From Coptis chinensis (lineage: Eukaryota > Streptophyta > Magnoliopsida > Ranunculales > Ranunculaceae): a DNA stretch of 64,000 nucleotides. The position numbers were made by a program, and so were the translations under genes. The notes under the pieces are model-generated. The model worked only from the letters and a program-made list of their open reading frames with translations, searched no databases and had not been told where the DNA came from. The stretch lies in NCBI GenBank assembly GCA_015680905.1, contig CM027383.1, positions 88,073,001-88,137,000 on the forward strand, in the 5' to 3' direction. Numbering within the stretch: position 1 is the stretch's first letter; each line of letters begins with the position of its first letter. Of the stretch, positions 45,346 to 57,500 are shown one piece after another.

Positions 45346-47172
45346 ACGGGAGTACAGATAAGTTTTATTTCAGTTAGTGTCTGGTTATGTCTGAAGCAAA
45401 TTTGTTTCTCATTAACCCCATTACGGGTGGAACTCCTATAGAGTTGCGTCAGTTTTCTTTTCTATATTAGTATGTTATAACCTTGTTTTGCAGATGTTCT
45501 GGAATTTCACGCGTTTCAATGGTATTTTCCTACCCTCTTCATTTAAAATACTTTGATGACAAAGCATGTTTCTTGTTTGGGGGGCGAGGCATAGAAACAC
45601 GTGTAATTAAGGCATCTATTAGGATATAGATATGTATAATATGCACTTGTTTTCTAGCTAAAAAAATTCAAAAAAATTTAAAATATAAATAAAAAGTATG
45701 TTATACACTTAGGAACATTGGTATTGTTTTCTTTCTCTATGCTCTCAATAATCTAGAAGTCTCACGTAGCTTTTGCATTAGAATAGTTTTTAGAAATTTA
45801 GGCTAATATGTAGGTAATAATCCTTGCATCTGTCTATAAATATGTTACATGAGTATTTATGATTGCTAGCAGTAAGTTTCTGAAATCTAGGCTAGGGTAC
45901 TTATTCTACAAATCCTATGATCGAGAATATAGCCTAAAGCCTTATATAAGTGAACATTTGAGAAATGACACAAGGGAGAAGTAAAATCCGGATAGAGAAA
46001 TCACATGTCCACTTGCTTGATTACTATACCATATCCAAAGCGAGAATTTAGGCCCTCTTTGGATCGATATAGCCAGAAATTCAAACCTATGAATTATTTT
46101 CCGCTAGTCGCCCTTCTGAGCCTTTCTTTAGCCTTTCATAAACCACAAATCCTTTACCCTGTTACAAAACAAAATAATATAAAAAATCAACCTACCCAAT
46201 TCTTTGAATAAGTCTGAGAATAGAGATAAAGAATAGAAAAGAGAAGAACTTTTGAAATCAAGAATTCATTAGTCACTTCAGATAAGAAAAGGAAGTTTCC
46301 ATCCAAATAAAAATAAATAAATAAATAAAAAAAGAAAATAAAGAGTTAGAACTCCAAAAAAAAAAAAAATCAAAGGAGTCAAAAGCCAAAGAAAATAAAA
46401 ATATGGCTAAGGATGGAAACAAAGTGTAGAAGCAAAAGTAAGGAACAAGGTCTTCTCTAGTTATATAAAATAAAGACTCTATTATCTCAGACTTGTCCTT
46501 TTTGAATATCCATTTCCTTCCTTCTTAAAACCATCTCCTAATCCCCGCAACCCCTAATAAAGACCTCTATCTCAATTAGGAATAGGTTAGTGTGATAGTA
46601 AGTGGCAGATGTGTTTGATTGACTCTGGCTTCCTTGGGTGTCATAGAGATTGTAAGGTAAAGTGTGCCCACCGCATTAATCGGAGTAGCTTAAACTTGAG
46701 CGGAAAAATCAGAGTGGTTTTTCTCTTGACATTTATGTGAGGACCTACTTAAAGACGCTATTCCGAGTTTTCAGAAACGGACCTGCTAGTTCATCTCATA
46801 GTATTACTCATTGTAAATATGTTTATTCATAGATAATAGATTATTATGTATAAATTAGCATAGGTTTCGACTTGATTATTCTGTATTCATTGCTAGGTGA
46901 GATGTATAGATAATTGAGACATAGATAAGGAAACAATAGTTTTATTTCTGAGTCGTTGTAGTATAGATGAAGTTTGTGAGTACCTTCACTGGAAAACTCT
47001 CACAAGGCTATAACGCGTCCACTAGAGAATTCCTAGTGGTTTAAGGCCTTATTGCATATGGTCAATGCAATCGACTTTCGTAAACGAGATTAGTTAGAAC
47101 TCCATTTTTGGTCACTTAAGCTAATTTCTCATATTTGCTTGAGGACAAGCAAAATGCTGTTTGGGGGTGGTT
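45346..47172 (+). other. 3' untranslated region and polypurine tract
   Basis: 1.8 kb without coding sequence, ending GAGGACAAGCAAAATGCTG then TTTGGGGGTGG directly before the LTR. A GAGGACAAGCAA block followed by a G-rich tract and TGATAA is characteristic of Athila 3' ends. An A-rich segment lies at 46300-46380. Confidence 0.8.
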
Positions 47173-48695
47173 TGATAAGAGCCCAAAACTGTAGTTTTAA
47201 CCCCTTAATAATACTACTTTTAGACCAATTATGCGAGTAATAAATAAGAGTTAATGCTAATTACGTGTTTTTATGTATTTCAGGCATGGAACTCAATTAT
47301 GTGCAGAAATGTGCCACTTTGGCGATATAAATGAGCAAAAGGTTGGTTGCTAAGAGGTTCTATGATAAAGCCCAAGATTCAAGAAGAGAAAGCCTTTATG
47401 ATGCCCAGTCAAAAGCTGAAAAGTCAACACGGGCAGAAACAGTTCACAAATCAGTAGAACTTCCGAAGACCATAACTTTGGACTCAGGCCTCGGATTTGG
47501 GCCTACCTTACGTCAAAACGACCGGACCAGAAAGAGCTTTTCAATGGTCCAAGCCTTGACCCAATCAAAGGAGCAAAACTAGACGAAAAGTCTACTGAAG
47601 TCAAAGCCAGCTGAAACGGGCTCTGTGGACTGCAGAAATTGGGATTTGGGCTCGATTTTCTGGCCCAAAACATGAGACCTCAGCCCATGCACGAAATTGT
47701 GGATCTGGTCTCCTTCTTTACATAAAACAAGACTTAGCTCTTAAGAAAGATAGATTTAGATAGCTTAGAATAGAAAGTAACCATTAAAATAGCTTGTAGA
47801 TCTAGTTTTTGAATATCAATTAGTAATTAATTAGCTTCATTTCTTGTTTTAGATTAATTATTTGAATCATTGTTCTTCATTCATTAGATAAATAAAATAG
47901 TAGTTCTTGTTAATTTCGATTTTTGTCATTTAAATTTGTTTAGATCTAATTTCAATTAGAGTTTGTTATTCATTTCCTAGTTATTAATTTGGATTTCAAT
48001 TCTTGAGTAGTTAAATTAGTAAAGTTCAAATCTTTATATTATGTCTAGTTTTAATTCAATTAGAAATGATAGTTTGATGAATCAAGACTAAACCTCCATT
48101 AGAAGGGTTTGATGAAGCCTTGATGAAAACTTGATTGTGTAGTATAGAATCGTTGTAAGAATCTATTCAACTCTAGAAGGTCGTTGATTCGCCATGAGAA
48201 TGGATGGACGACTTCACATGGTAGTTATGAATTGGTAGAAATGCCATGTATAATTAGGGATTAGAACGACCAATTCTTACAGTAAGAACGTAAGAATTCT
48301 TACCGTAAGAACGTAAGAATTGGTTTACAACAAATCTATGCTAGTTTATTAAGTTGGATTCAAGGTGGAATCAAATTCCCCTAATTCTTTATCTAGATTC
48401 AACTCTTAGTATTCTGTCATTCCGTTATTTGTATCTTGTTATTTGAATTCACATCGTAGTATAAATTCCCTTCGTAAATCTCTCATTGACCTTTGAAAGA
48501 CCATCAATTGTAGAAAACTTTAATGCTAAAGGACTAGGAGTGGAACGAATCTTCTATTCCAACTCTACGTCAATAGATTCGAGAGTAGAAAACAAATATC
48601 TTTGATAAATCTAGTAACAGACTAGTTTATAGTTTTACTTGCGTTTAGACTTCATCGCTTTATTTGTGAGTAAGACTATCTTTTTATGGTTATCA
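47173..48695 (+). repeat. 3' LTR of the Athila derivative
   Basis: 1523 bp, pair of 35998-37528. Carries one extra copy of a palindromic unit (ATTCTTACNGTAAGAACGTAAG) near 48270-48320 relative to the 5' LTR. AGCAT follows it. Confidence 0.95.
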
Positions 48696-48700
48696 AGCAT

Positions 48701-49970
48701 GTCCTTTTTCAGCAGTACGACTTTCAAAGATAATGCTATATGCACTAAGATAACTTTCTCATTTAGCTAATCTGCTTGATTCTTGTGTGTTACTAAAGAT
48801 CTTGCGTAAGGGATACTCAGTATAAACTCTAACCAACCTCCCTTGGAAGTATGGTTTCAATCGGCAAGCGACATGAACCAATGCAAGTGTAATTTTTTCC
48901 ATATATATTTGAATAACGAGACTCAGCTCCGGTTAAAGTCTTACTGATAAAAAAGACAGGTCTACCATCATCAACGAAAAGAACAGCACTAACAGCTTTA
49001 GTTGTAGCTGCTAGGTATATGCCAATAGGTTGACCCGTTGAAGGACTTGTCAATATAGGAGGACTGACCAAGTATTTCTTCAGTTGTTGCAATGCCATCT
49101 CACAATCAGCGTTCCAAGTTGCCGCCCCTTTTAAAGTATGGAAGAAGGGATGACAACGATTAGAATATTTAGAAATAAATTTATGAAGAGCGGCAAGCCG
49201 ACCAGTAAGCTGTTGAATTTCCTTCTTATTTTTTGGTGATGGCATATCAATAATGGTGTGTATATGATCAGGATTAGCCTCAATACCTCTACGAGTTATG
49301 AGGTATCCCATAAATTTTTCAGAAGAGAGGCCAAAAGAACATTTGGCGGAATTGAGTCTCATGTTATACTTGTTAGGCATATCAAAAACAAGTTGAAGAT
49401 CGGAAAGATGATCACCAATAAACTTCAATTTAATGCCTATATCATCGATATAAGCCTCCATTATTTTTTCCAACAGATTGGAAAAAATTGTATTGAAAAG
49501 CTTTTGGTAGGTCGCACCGGCATTTTTTAGACCAAAAGACATAACAATGTAACAAAAAATGCCTTGGTCGGTGATGAAGGCAGTGAACTCTTGGTCATCC
49601 ACATTCAAAGATATCTGGTAGTACCCTGAAGAAGCATCCATGGAAGATAGGCGCTGGAAGCCCGGTGGCGTCCACCACCGCCGGAAATTCGTGGCAATGT
49701 ATACTGATGAATCGGACAAGCTTCATTAAGGTTTGTAAAGTCAATACAAATTCTAATTTGTCCGTTCTTTTTTGGCACTGCGACGACGTTAGCAAGCCAT
49801 TTTGAGTAAGTAACTCGTCGGATAAAGTTAACCGCAAGTAGCTTATCAATCTCCTTCTTAACTTTGAGCTTCCGATCAGGTGCCATTCTTCTTGGTTTTT
49901 GGTGAACTGGCCTGAAACTTGGATCAATGTCAAGTTTATGATAGGCAACATAAGGGTCTATTCCCGGCAT
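48701..49970 (-). pseudogene. pol: Tat reverse transcriptase and RNase H
   Basis: N-terminal fingers at 49605-49970: HKLDIDPSFRPVHQKPRRMA, then NVVAVPKKNGQIRICIDFTN. A frameshift near 49640-49700 leads to the palm (48829-49719): SSMDASSGYYQISLNVDDQE, FGLKNAGATYQKLFN and the catalytic EAYIDDIG. The thumb/connection has LNSAKCSFGLSSEKFMGYL and EIQQLTGRLAALHKFISKYS. RNase H starts IGIYLAATTKAVSAVLF. Its end (QGRLVRVYTEYPLRKIF) reads on in another frame to the Athila insertion at 48700. One large frameshift in RT plus later shifts make it inactive. Confidence 0.92.
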
Positions 49971-50003
49971 TTCCTCAATTTTCCAAGCGAAGATATGCTT
50001 ATT

Positions 50004-50789
50004 TCACTGTAAAAGGGAAACCAACTCTTTTTGCTCTATGCTCAAAAGTTCAGCGGAAATAAAAGTGGTTTCTTCTGTTGAATCTCCTACTTTCACTTCC
50101 AAAAGGCGATTCACTATAGGCTGCCCTTTCACATGAGCCTCAATATTATAGATGGAGGGCACGCCGCTAGGTAACTGCAACTTGGGCGAGGCACTTGCAA
50201 GGATTGTATTACCACGAACTTCAAATTTTTTATAGTCATCCATTGCTTTGTCATGGCAGGCATGGGCAGATACCTGGTCACTACGAACCTTGCAAATATG
50301 CCCAGAGAATGGGAACTTGACACACTGATGAAATGTGGAGACTATAACACCTATGGAATGTATCCAATCTCTGCCCAAAATTACGTTATAGTGGGAACGA
50401 CATTCTATCAATAAGAAATAGAGCTCAACTTCTTTGTTCATTAATTTGATTGGTAAGGTGATTCTTCCAACCGCTGAAGATGTTGTCCCATCAAAACCGA
50501 TGATAGGATTGTCTTCGGCAATGATCATACCCTCACGAAGTTGCTTCTGAGAATAACATCCACTGAAAATGACGCTAGAAGTGGCCCCTATGTCGATCAT
50601 TACCCGTTGGACACAAGAAGAACCTATAGACACAGTAATTATGACTGCGTCATAGTGAGGGTGATATACACCAAGGAGATCGTCATCAGTGAATCGGAGG
50701 GGCTCTTCTTCAGAAGTTTCGGTCCGGATTCCTTTGACAAAATCGGCTTTTTTGACACGGTTACACTCACTAACATAATTAACTTTCAA
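50004..50789 (-). CDS. Tat protease region
   Basis: A 261-codon open frame with the aspartic protease: catalytic Asp in MIDIGATSSVIFSGCYS, flap region GRITLPIKLMNKEVELYFL, and YNVILGRDWIH, the usual RDW block of Tat proteases. Downstream GVPSIYNIEAHVKGQP and EETTFISAELLSIEQKELVS lead into the reverse transcriptase after a stop near 50004. In a working element it would be part of a gag-pol polyprotein rather than a separate gene. The frame is intact here, unlike its neighbours. Confidence 0.9.
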   Translation of the reverse strand: MKVNYVSECNRVKKADFVKGIRTETSEEEPLRFTDDDLLGVYHPHYDAVIITVSIGSSCVQRVMIDIGATSSVIFSGCYSQKQLREGMIIAEDNPIIGFDGTTSSAVGRITLPIKLMNKEVELYFLLIECRSHYNVILGRDWIHSIGVIVSTFHQCVKFPFSGHICKVRSDQVSAHACHDKAMDDYKKFEVRGNTILASASPKLQLPSGVPSIYNIEAHVKGQPIVNRLLEVKVGDSTEETTFISAELLSIEQKELVSLLQ

Positions 50790-50929
50790 ATGCTTTTGAT
50801 TCTTACTCTGACTTTTGGAAAGAGACTTAACATGAGAATGGGAAACATTAATGACATCCTCATAAGTTGCAGCAACTGCCTATTGAGAGTTTTTAGTAAG
50901 ATATTCATTTAAAAGTCCTTTCTCCACTA

Positions 50930-52473
50930 ATTTCTGAGAGAGCAATAAAATTCTGTCTCATGGCCATAGTCATTATGGAATTTACACCGCAAGGATTTGT
51001 CCCTTATACCTTTGGTATCTTCTGAAAGTGGATAAGGCAGGGAAAGAAGATTCCCACTTTTCAACTTCTCATATATAACAGAGTACTTAGCATTGAGCGG
51101 GGTCAATTTTAGCTCAGGTAGAGTCTTTCCATCACAATTAAAATTGACTTGCTTCTGATTGTCATTCTTTCCATCGTTATGTTGTTAATCTGAATGTCCT
51201 TGCTTCGGCTTAGAATTATTGCTGTCAAAAAAATCTTTACTCCAAATATCTTTGTCTCTTGCTGCTTTCACCGATAGGTTTTCCTCAATACGGATGTATT
51301 GTTCAGCCCTAACATACAGATCGTACCGAGTTTTAGGGACATCTTTAATTAGAGAGTGGTAAAGATCTCTTACAATGAAATTCGAACTTCTATCTCTTTC
51401 ATAATATAATACTTCTTTAAAGGTGAAAATAAGCATCCCATCAGAAACTTTTGGAACATCTGATGCTGCCTTTCGGAACCTAGTAACAAAAGTTCGTAAC
51501 TTTTTATCACGTTGTTGTATGATGTTCATAAGTGAGTCAACATCCTTTGGCATCTTGCAATTGTGGCGGAAATGATTAACAAACTAATTTTCTAGTTCAT
51601 TGTATTGGTGAATTGATCTTGAAGGCAACTCACTAAACCAACATAATGCTTCTCCCTTTGGATTTGATGGAAAGAGCTTACACATGAGCGGATCATCTCC
51701 ATAACACCAACTTATTTTTGAATGATAGAACATGCAAGCCAGGATCTCCTTCCAACTCATCATAAAGTTCAAAATCGTGTTAGAGTTAAAGTATTGGCTC
51801 AAACAGCTGGACGCCCCCGGTCGTGCCCATGTGGAGAAGGATACCTTCCATTGTCTCTTATTGGAGTTAGAGATCTTTGGCGGTATGTACGATTAGCTCT
51901 GACCGATGATTGTCTTTCTTTATCCTTGTAACCAGCCTGTCTAGGCTAATAGTAACCCTTGGTAGGGTGGTCGGTATAATTATACCGCTTCCCCATGTTT
52001 TGTTGCTCTTGTCTGCGATGTCCGCCTTCCCAGTCATGTCAGACATATCTAGGATGGCGGTCTTCCCTGAAATTGCTTCTCAAAGGTAAATCTTCCCTTT
52101 GAGATCGGACATGTCTAGGGTAGTAGTTATCCCTTCCAATCCGATTCTCCCCATAAGTACGAGTAATAGGGTAATTACTTTTAGAGCGTGCACTGTTTGA
52201 CTGTTCTTGAGAAGTAGCACGTTGCTAAGGATGATGAAGTGAACCTTCAAAATGGTCCCATACACTGGAATGGCATGCATCCCTGCATGGTCGCCTTAAT
52301 GTAGTTGAATTGGCAACATCATCCACCGGCCTTTGCCTCTTTGCCAGCTTCCTTCTCAAGTTTCTATTTAAATTTTTTACTCGTCGTAACTCACGCTCAA
52401 CCGAATTAGGTGTGTATTGGTTGTTACTATCCCCATTCTCGTTAGTTGGTGTGAGAGTAATGTCCATATCCAT
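50930..52473 (-). pseudogene. gag: Tat gag
   Basis: Starts about 52473 (MDMDITLTPTNENGDSNNQY) with a basic helix ELRRVKNLNRNLRRKLAKRQ. The core follows: CKLFPSNPKGEALCWFSELP and SIHQYNELEN (51584-51802), LMNIIQQRDKKLRTFVTRFR (51185-51553), YDLYVRAEQYIRIEEN. Near 50950 there is CKFHNDYGHETEFYCSL, the C.FH...GH.T..C zinc motif typical of Tat gag. Several stops and shifts separate the pieces; the middle (51800-52225) is the worst preserved. Confidence 0.85.
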
Positions 52474-52831
52474 GCCAACTGAAGGATCGACACGGACAGA
52501 TGGCGAACCACGTGTGGGACTACCGACTTGTAGGTTTTCTTATTGCAAGACTGTTAGGGGTGGTAGCGGCAGCGTTTGTACTTCTATTTGCGGTGGTGGA
52601 GGCGGTGGCGGTGGCAGCAGTGTTGCTACAGTTGGATGTTGAGAATTGATCCTACCACTAGGAACAACTCGATTGTTCAATTGTTCTTACATTGGCCGAC
52701 TTGAATTTCGAGGGTTGCGATTTCTATTGGCAGGAGGAATATGTTGACTGTTCGGTCTACTTCTTGTGCTTACCATCTTGATTGTTTCATGTGATAATGG
52801 ATTCTAAAAAACCTACAGATGGCGCCAATTA

Positions 52832-53219
52832 TGTTTCGGCAATAACCTGCTTCAACACAACGAGAGCAAATGATAAAGAACGCACTAAGAAAAAGAGGAA
52901 TTTAATATTGGGGGAGATGAAACTGAACCAAGATAATGGCTGCCTACGTACCCAAGATCTATTCTCTATGGATCAAGTTTTCAACGTAGTTCACATTATG
53001 AGAAAAAATGGTTTTTATATGACTGAAGAGGTTGAGTCCTAAAAGGACTGTATTTGTTTGTGTCACAAGAATTGTTATCTCTTTGAACTTTTATCCTTAT
53101 CTTTCTACAATAATGAACCTGGACATATTCTTAAATATACCAGTTATTGAATGTAGCTAGGATTATGACCTTGGGCTGGATCCGTGGGCTTAATGAGCCA
53201 CAAAGTGCGGGTCTATACA
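52832..53219 (-). repeat. 5' LTR of the Tat element with primer site
   Basis: 388 bp. Primer site TGGCGCCATCTGTAGG (minus strand) at 52812-52827, four bases inside. TATA-like CATATAAAAACC on the minus strand at about 53010-53021. The GGCAT just outside (53220-53224) repeats 29657-29661. Confidence 0.93.
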
Positions 53220-54330
53220 GGCATCATTCACCGACGTCTCTCGTGACTCCAGGTGCAAAGCAATGTAACCATTAAGCTTTTCCTAGTAAATCGGATAAAC
53301 AAAAATATCTCAAATTACTATCTTAAAAATGATTATCTCAAGTCTTATTATGTCAGTACACTAACAGCTAGCTACGGGTCCTGGTGTTCCCCCTATCTCC
53401 TTCGCCATTTCAACTTTAGCTATAGTTGCATATTTCCTCCCATGACACGAAGAGTTTTTTTGTTGCTTACGATTTCCTGTGTTCCTCAAACTAGAAGCCT
53501 GCACATGTTAAAGTTAGTAATAGTGTACTTTAATTTATATCAAACACATACACCTAATCACCATGAAATAAAACAGAAAACCCATTAACCTTGAATTTCT
53601 CTGTATTACAATTATCCACAAATTATCACCAATCTTGCAGAGGAATTCTTTGTTTGGGATGTTCCCTCACAAAGGAAGGAGGTTGATCTTTGACGTATTT
53701 TTTAAACAACTCATGCTTGTACTCCTTCCACGCTTTCTAGAATTTGCTTATTATCCAATCCGTGTCAATAGTATTGATGTTTTCAAACACATACATTCTT
53801 CCTAAAACTTTAATAGCATTGGGTATGATGCTCTCATGCGAACGAAAAGTTTATAAACTATCAAGCTATCATAGCAAATTGGGCTGTCATGGCGAGCAAT
53901 GTGATCCAGCTTGGTCATGAAATGGTCAACCTCTTATTTGAGCTTATCTGGTTGAGCCCACTCATTAAGCTTAATGATTACTTTCTCATAGCCTTCGGGC
54001 AACTCCTCCGAAACACCTATCGAAGGACCTCTTGTTTCCTTAGAAGAGGAAGTTGATGCACTAGAAATTTGTTAGTAAGATCAAAACCAAATTTGATAGT
54101 AAGATCAAAACCAAATGTGTGTCTCACCTGCATATATCAACCAAATTTGTTAGTAATATCAAAACAATGGTACGGAAAACTGAAAAGTAAAAGTCATCTC
54201 CGTTACCTAACTCATCACCAAGATTGTCACTTAGTGAATGTGAGCTGCTATGTGTTTGTCCCTCGTCCATGTGCAAAGAGCTGTAATACAATACAGCAAG
54301 TATGCATGTCATCCATGGTGCAAAGATCAA
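53220..54330 (-). pseudogene. CACTA second gene (Transposase_24-like), N-terminal part
   Basis: Downstream of the TNP2-like gene on the same strand. Recognisable pieces: MDEGQTHSSSHSLSDNLGDE (54280 region), a Ser-rich stretch, IGVSEELPEGYEKVIIKLNE (54000), ARHDSPICYDSLIVYKLFVR (53880), then INTIDTDWIISKF, WKEYKHELFKKYVKD and QPPSFVREHPKQRIPLQDW (53640-53780). The W..YK..L....... segment is as in Transposase_24 (PF03004) proteins of CACTA elements. Stops are present, and the gene is cut at 53220 by the Tat element; its C-terminal part is at 28974-29661. Confidence 0.65.
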
Positions 54331-54551
54331 GATCAGTTAATATTTAATTTAAATTTCTACTTAAGTAAGCAAGAGAAAGCATTCGATAAACGGCCTATTA
54401 TACACACATGAAAAATACAGCCGGAAAAGAAAAAGATTCAAGTTATGTACAGACATACCCTGTTCAAACAAAAAGTTACACTTAATCAAAAAACTACCAA
54501 AATTTTAATACCACAAAACACACTACTAAGTCAACACAAAATCTAAATGGA

Positions 54552-57500
54552 CTATGTTCTAGATCTCTTTCTTTTTCTGCTACTTTCAACAACTTCAAAC
54601 ATGTCGTATGGGTCTTTGAATATCAGCTCATCCACTATAGAAATGTCGAGGTTGTTAGGCCCTATATTTGAATCATTCACCACTCTTTCATCTGAGAGAC
54701 ATGGTCCACCTTCATCAAAATACACTTTCCTTGGAACCTCCAACACCACATGCCATTCAAGATTCTTAGGATCTTGGGAATAGAAAACCTGAGTAGCTTT
54801 CTCTACAAGAATAAATGGTACAACACATATATGGTCCGAAGTGAGTTGATTGGATAAGTTGACCAACCTCAACTTTGCTTCCTCATCCACTTTCACACCA
54901 AGTTGTGTGCACTTAGCCCAATCACACTTGAACAAAACAGTCTTGTAACCTTCATTCACGATAATTTAGTTGAACAATGTTTGTTAAAATGCCATAGTAA
55001 TCTATATCTCCATTAATTGGATTTTTATCCTTAGAACTAGAACAGAAAGTTGTAGGGCAACTTGTGGTAACACCACTTTTTTGGTTCCTTCTATTTTTCT
55101 GATAGTCTTTGGTGATGAAGAGAAACCCATTGACACAATATTTATGGCACTTTGTAACAAAGCGTGTAGGTCCCCTAACTAAATCCTTGAAGTGATCATC
55201 AGTGGATTCGAGGAACTCCTGTTGTTTTGTCAACCATGTGATGAAATCATCAGAACACAATGCCACCCTAGTGTGCCCAGTCCTCCTCTTTGCACTTGTT
55301 CTATTGTCCTCAATGAAGCTAGTGTACTTCCTAAATGATTTTTGCAGTAATAAAGTCAGTTAGGAATTTGTATATAATTTAGATTGTGTTAAGTTTCTAA
55401 CAACTTTAATACGACATGATATACTTACGTGTGCCATCTGTCATAACTGGGATGACTTCTTAGTACCCATTGTCATGCTTGTTCATACTCCACACCTTCT
55501 AATAAATACTTTGCACTTGGACCAAGTGGCCCACCCTCATTGGCAGTGGTGTTGTCGTCTACACTATCCAAAAAATTTGGTAAAACTTTAGATTTCTTTT
55601 CAGCCATCCTATCTGTAGGAACCGTTATGGTTTCGCCGAATGATTTACTACGAACCGCGAAAAACCCAAGCGCAACGGAAGAAGGGGTGTCACGGTTTGG
55701 TTAGAAATTTACCTTTAGAATCGGCTAAGATAACTCTGAGAATCTAATAGCTATGAAATCAGCAACCACCTCTTGATCTTCTGTTGTATTCCTTTCAATA
55801 GATTGGACATTGTGTGGGCAACTATCTACCAACCCCCTTCTTTCTCACAAAGCTAGAACTGATTTTGGATCTATCTTTTCTTGCCTCTCTTTTCAATCCA
55901 GATGAATAGTAAAAACGGCTAGGAGAGAAGGGTTTCTATTTATAGGCTACAACAGGGACCATGAGGAGAAATTAGGGTTGGGCCTCCTGACGAGCTTGGG
56001 GTCCCATATTCGCCCAGAACACACGGCCCAAATCCGTCAACAAATGGCTTATTCCACTAAAGGCCATTGTTACACTACCGCCCTAATCCCAAATTACGTG
56101 TTACGTTTATGGGCTCCATATTATATACTCATTGATCTCCCCGTGTTTAAGATATCAAATGTCCGTTGATTAAGTCAAGTTACTGACAACTACATTAATC
56201 AACTTCTTATGTCCTTCAGTAGTACCACTCAACCTCATTGTCATGTCGAATTAAATCCACCTGCAGGGTTTACATGACAATCCTTAGCTCTTCAAGGGGA
56301 CATCATCAACCTGACTTCCTGCGGGTCACGAATTCCTTCTATAATCAACAACACACCTTACATACAATGTCATTACCTAATCCATCGAGTTTGTTAATTC
56401 ACAAATGAATCTCACTCATTGATGATTTAAAGCAATGTACAATGCACGTAAGTGCCCATTATTATATCCGGATTAAGAGGACAAGCATCCATAATAACGG
56501 AGGTGTTTGTTCTCTTATATAGTCAGTATAAAGAGAAACAACCTCACTTGGTCATGTTTAGTACACACAAAGTGTACTAGTGTAATCCTATAGTCAAGAT
56601 AGACTAATACCATATTATACTACAACCGTACCAATGGTTTGTCCAAATCCATTTAGGTTGTGAACGTTTACTTATACTTTATAAGGTACTGATGATATGA
56701 TCTTCTGTGTGTCACCACACACCATATCATCTACAACATAAAGTATTAAACACATGCATATAACTAATAACATATATAATGTGCATAACATTTGCCCATA
56801 TGATTCTCATTCAAAATATAAAAATTAGAGTTAATACAAAAGTAATGCTTTTAGTATATAACCCTATCACTATCAAGTTTATCTAAAAGACCACATCCTC
56901 CTTTATATCCAGCACAATACATTAGTGTCTCCTCTTTCAAGTAACGCTCTGCAATACACCCTTCCAGGTGCTCTTTGTTGGTAACATAATCCTTAAAATA
57001 TTTCATGTGCCTTAAAAAAGTATTTCAGAAGCAATAGAATCTTAAAATTGAGAAAAAAATAAAAAAATAAATAAAAGTAACAAAAATCAGGCTACGTACC
57101 TTTCAAAACAATACATCCACCTAAAGAAAATAGTCCCACAAAGGCGAGCCTCATGAGCTAAGTGAATAGGAAGATGCATCATAGTAACAAACAATGATGG
57201 TGGGCAGATTCTCTCCAGCGTGCACAATACCTTGACCACACCCCTTTCTAGTACATCAAGTGTTTTAATCTCTACTTTCTTCGAACACAAAGCACTAAAG
57301 AAAGTACAAATGGTTGTAATAATTGTTCAAGCTTCTTTTTTGTTGTCATCTCTATAAGTATGTTGTATTAATACTGGTAACAAATGTTGCATTAGAATAT
57401 GATAGTCATGTGACTTCATTTGTCTCAAATCCATTGAATCTCCTTTGACAATATTAGACCAGTTACCGCTAAACCCAACAGGTACACTAAGATTGTGCAA

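Larger units (their letters stand above)
35998..48695 (+). mobile_element. Non-autonomous Athila-like retrotransposon (gag-protease plus two ORF-1-like domains, no RT/INT)
   Basis: LTRs at 35998-37528 and 47173-48695; flanks ACCAT and AGCAT, a 5-bp duplication with one change. The Tat reading frame (RNase H to linker) runs on across the site. Primer site TGGCGTCGCTGCCAT (37531-37545), close to the tRNA-Asp type used by Athila. Polypurine tract TTTGGGGGTGG just before the 3' LTR. The 9.6-kb interior carries leader, gag, protease and a spacer, then instead of reverse transcriptase, RNase H and integrase goes directly to two Athila ORF-1-like regions. None of the pol motifs (YIDD/YVDD, DSE, DD35E) was found in any frame. 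Confidence 0.9.
29662..53219 (-). mobile_element. Complete Tat-lineage Ty3/gypsy retrotransposon, split by an Athila derivative
   Basis: LTRs at 29662-30064 and 52832-53219; perfect 5-bp duplication GGCAT (29657-29661 and 53220-53224). Primer site TGGCGCCATCTGTAGG on the minus strand next to the right LTR (52812-52827). Polypurine tract AAAGAGAGGGCGA next to the left LTR (30065-30078). Order on the minus strand: gag, protease, reverse transcriptase, RNase H, [Athila insertion], archaeal-type RNase H, integrase, antisense gene, minisatellite, 3' LTR. Length without the insert is about 10.9 kb. The second RNase H and the long 3' region are marks of the Tat clade (Ogre/Retand relatives). Confidence 0.95.

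Noticed and set aside
52310..52642. + strand frame with a run of Gly residues
   Set aside because: Opposite strand of the Tat gag start and leader, from GGTGG-type simple repeats.
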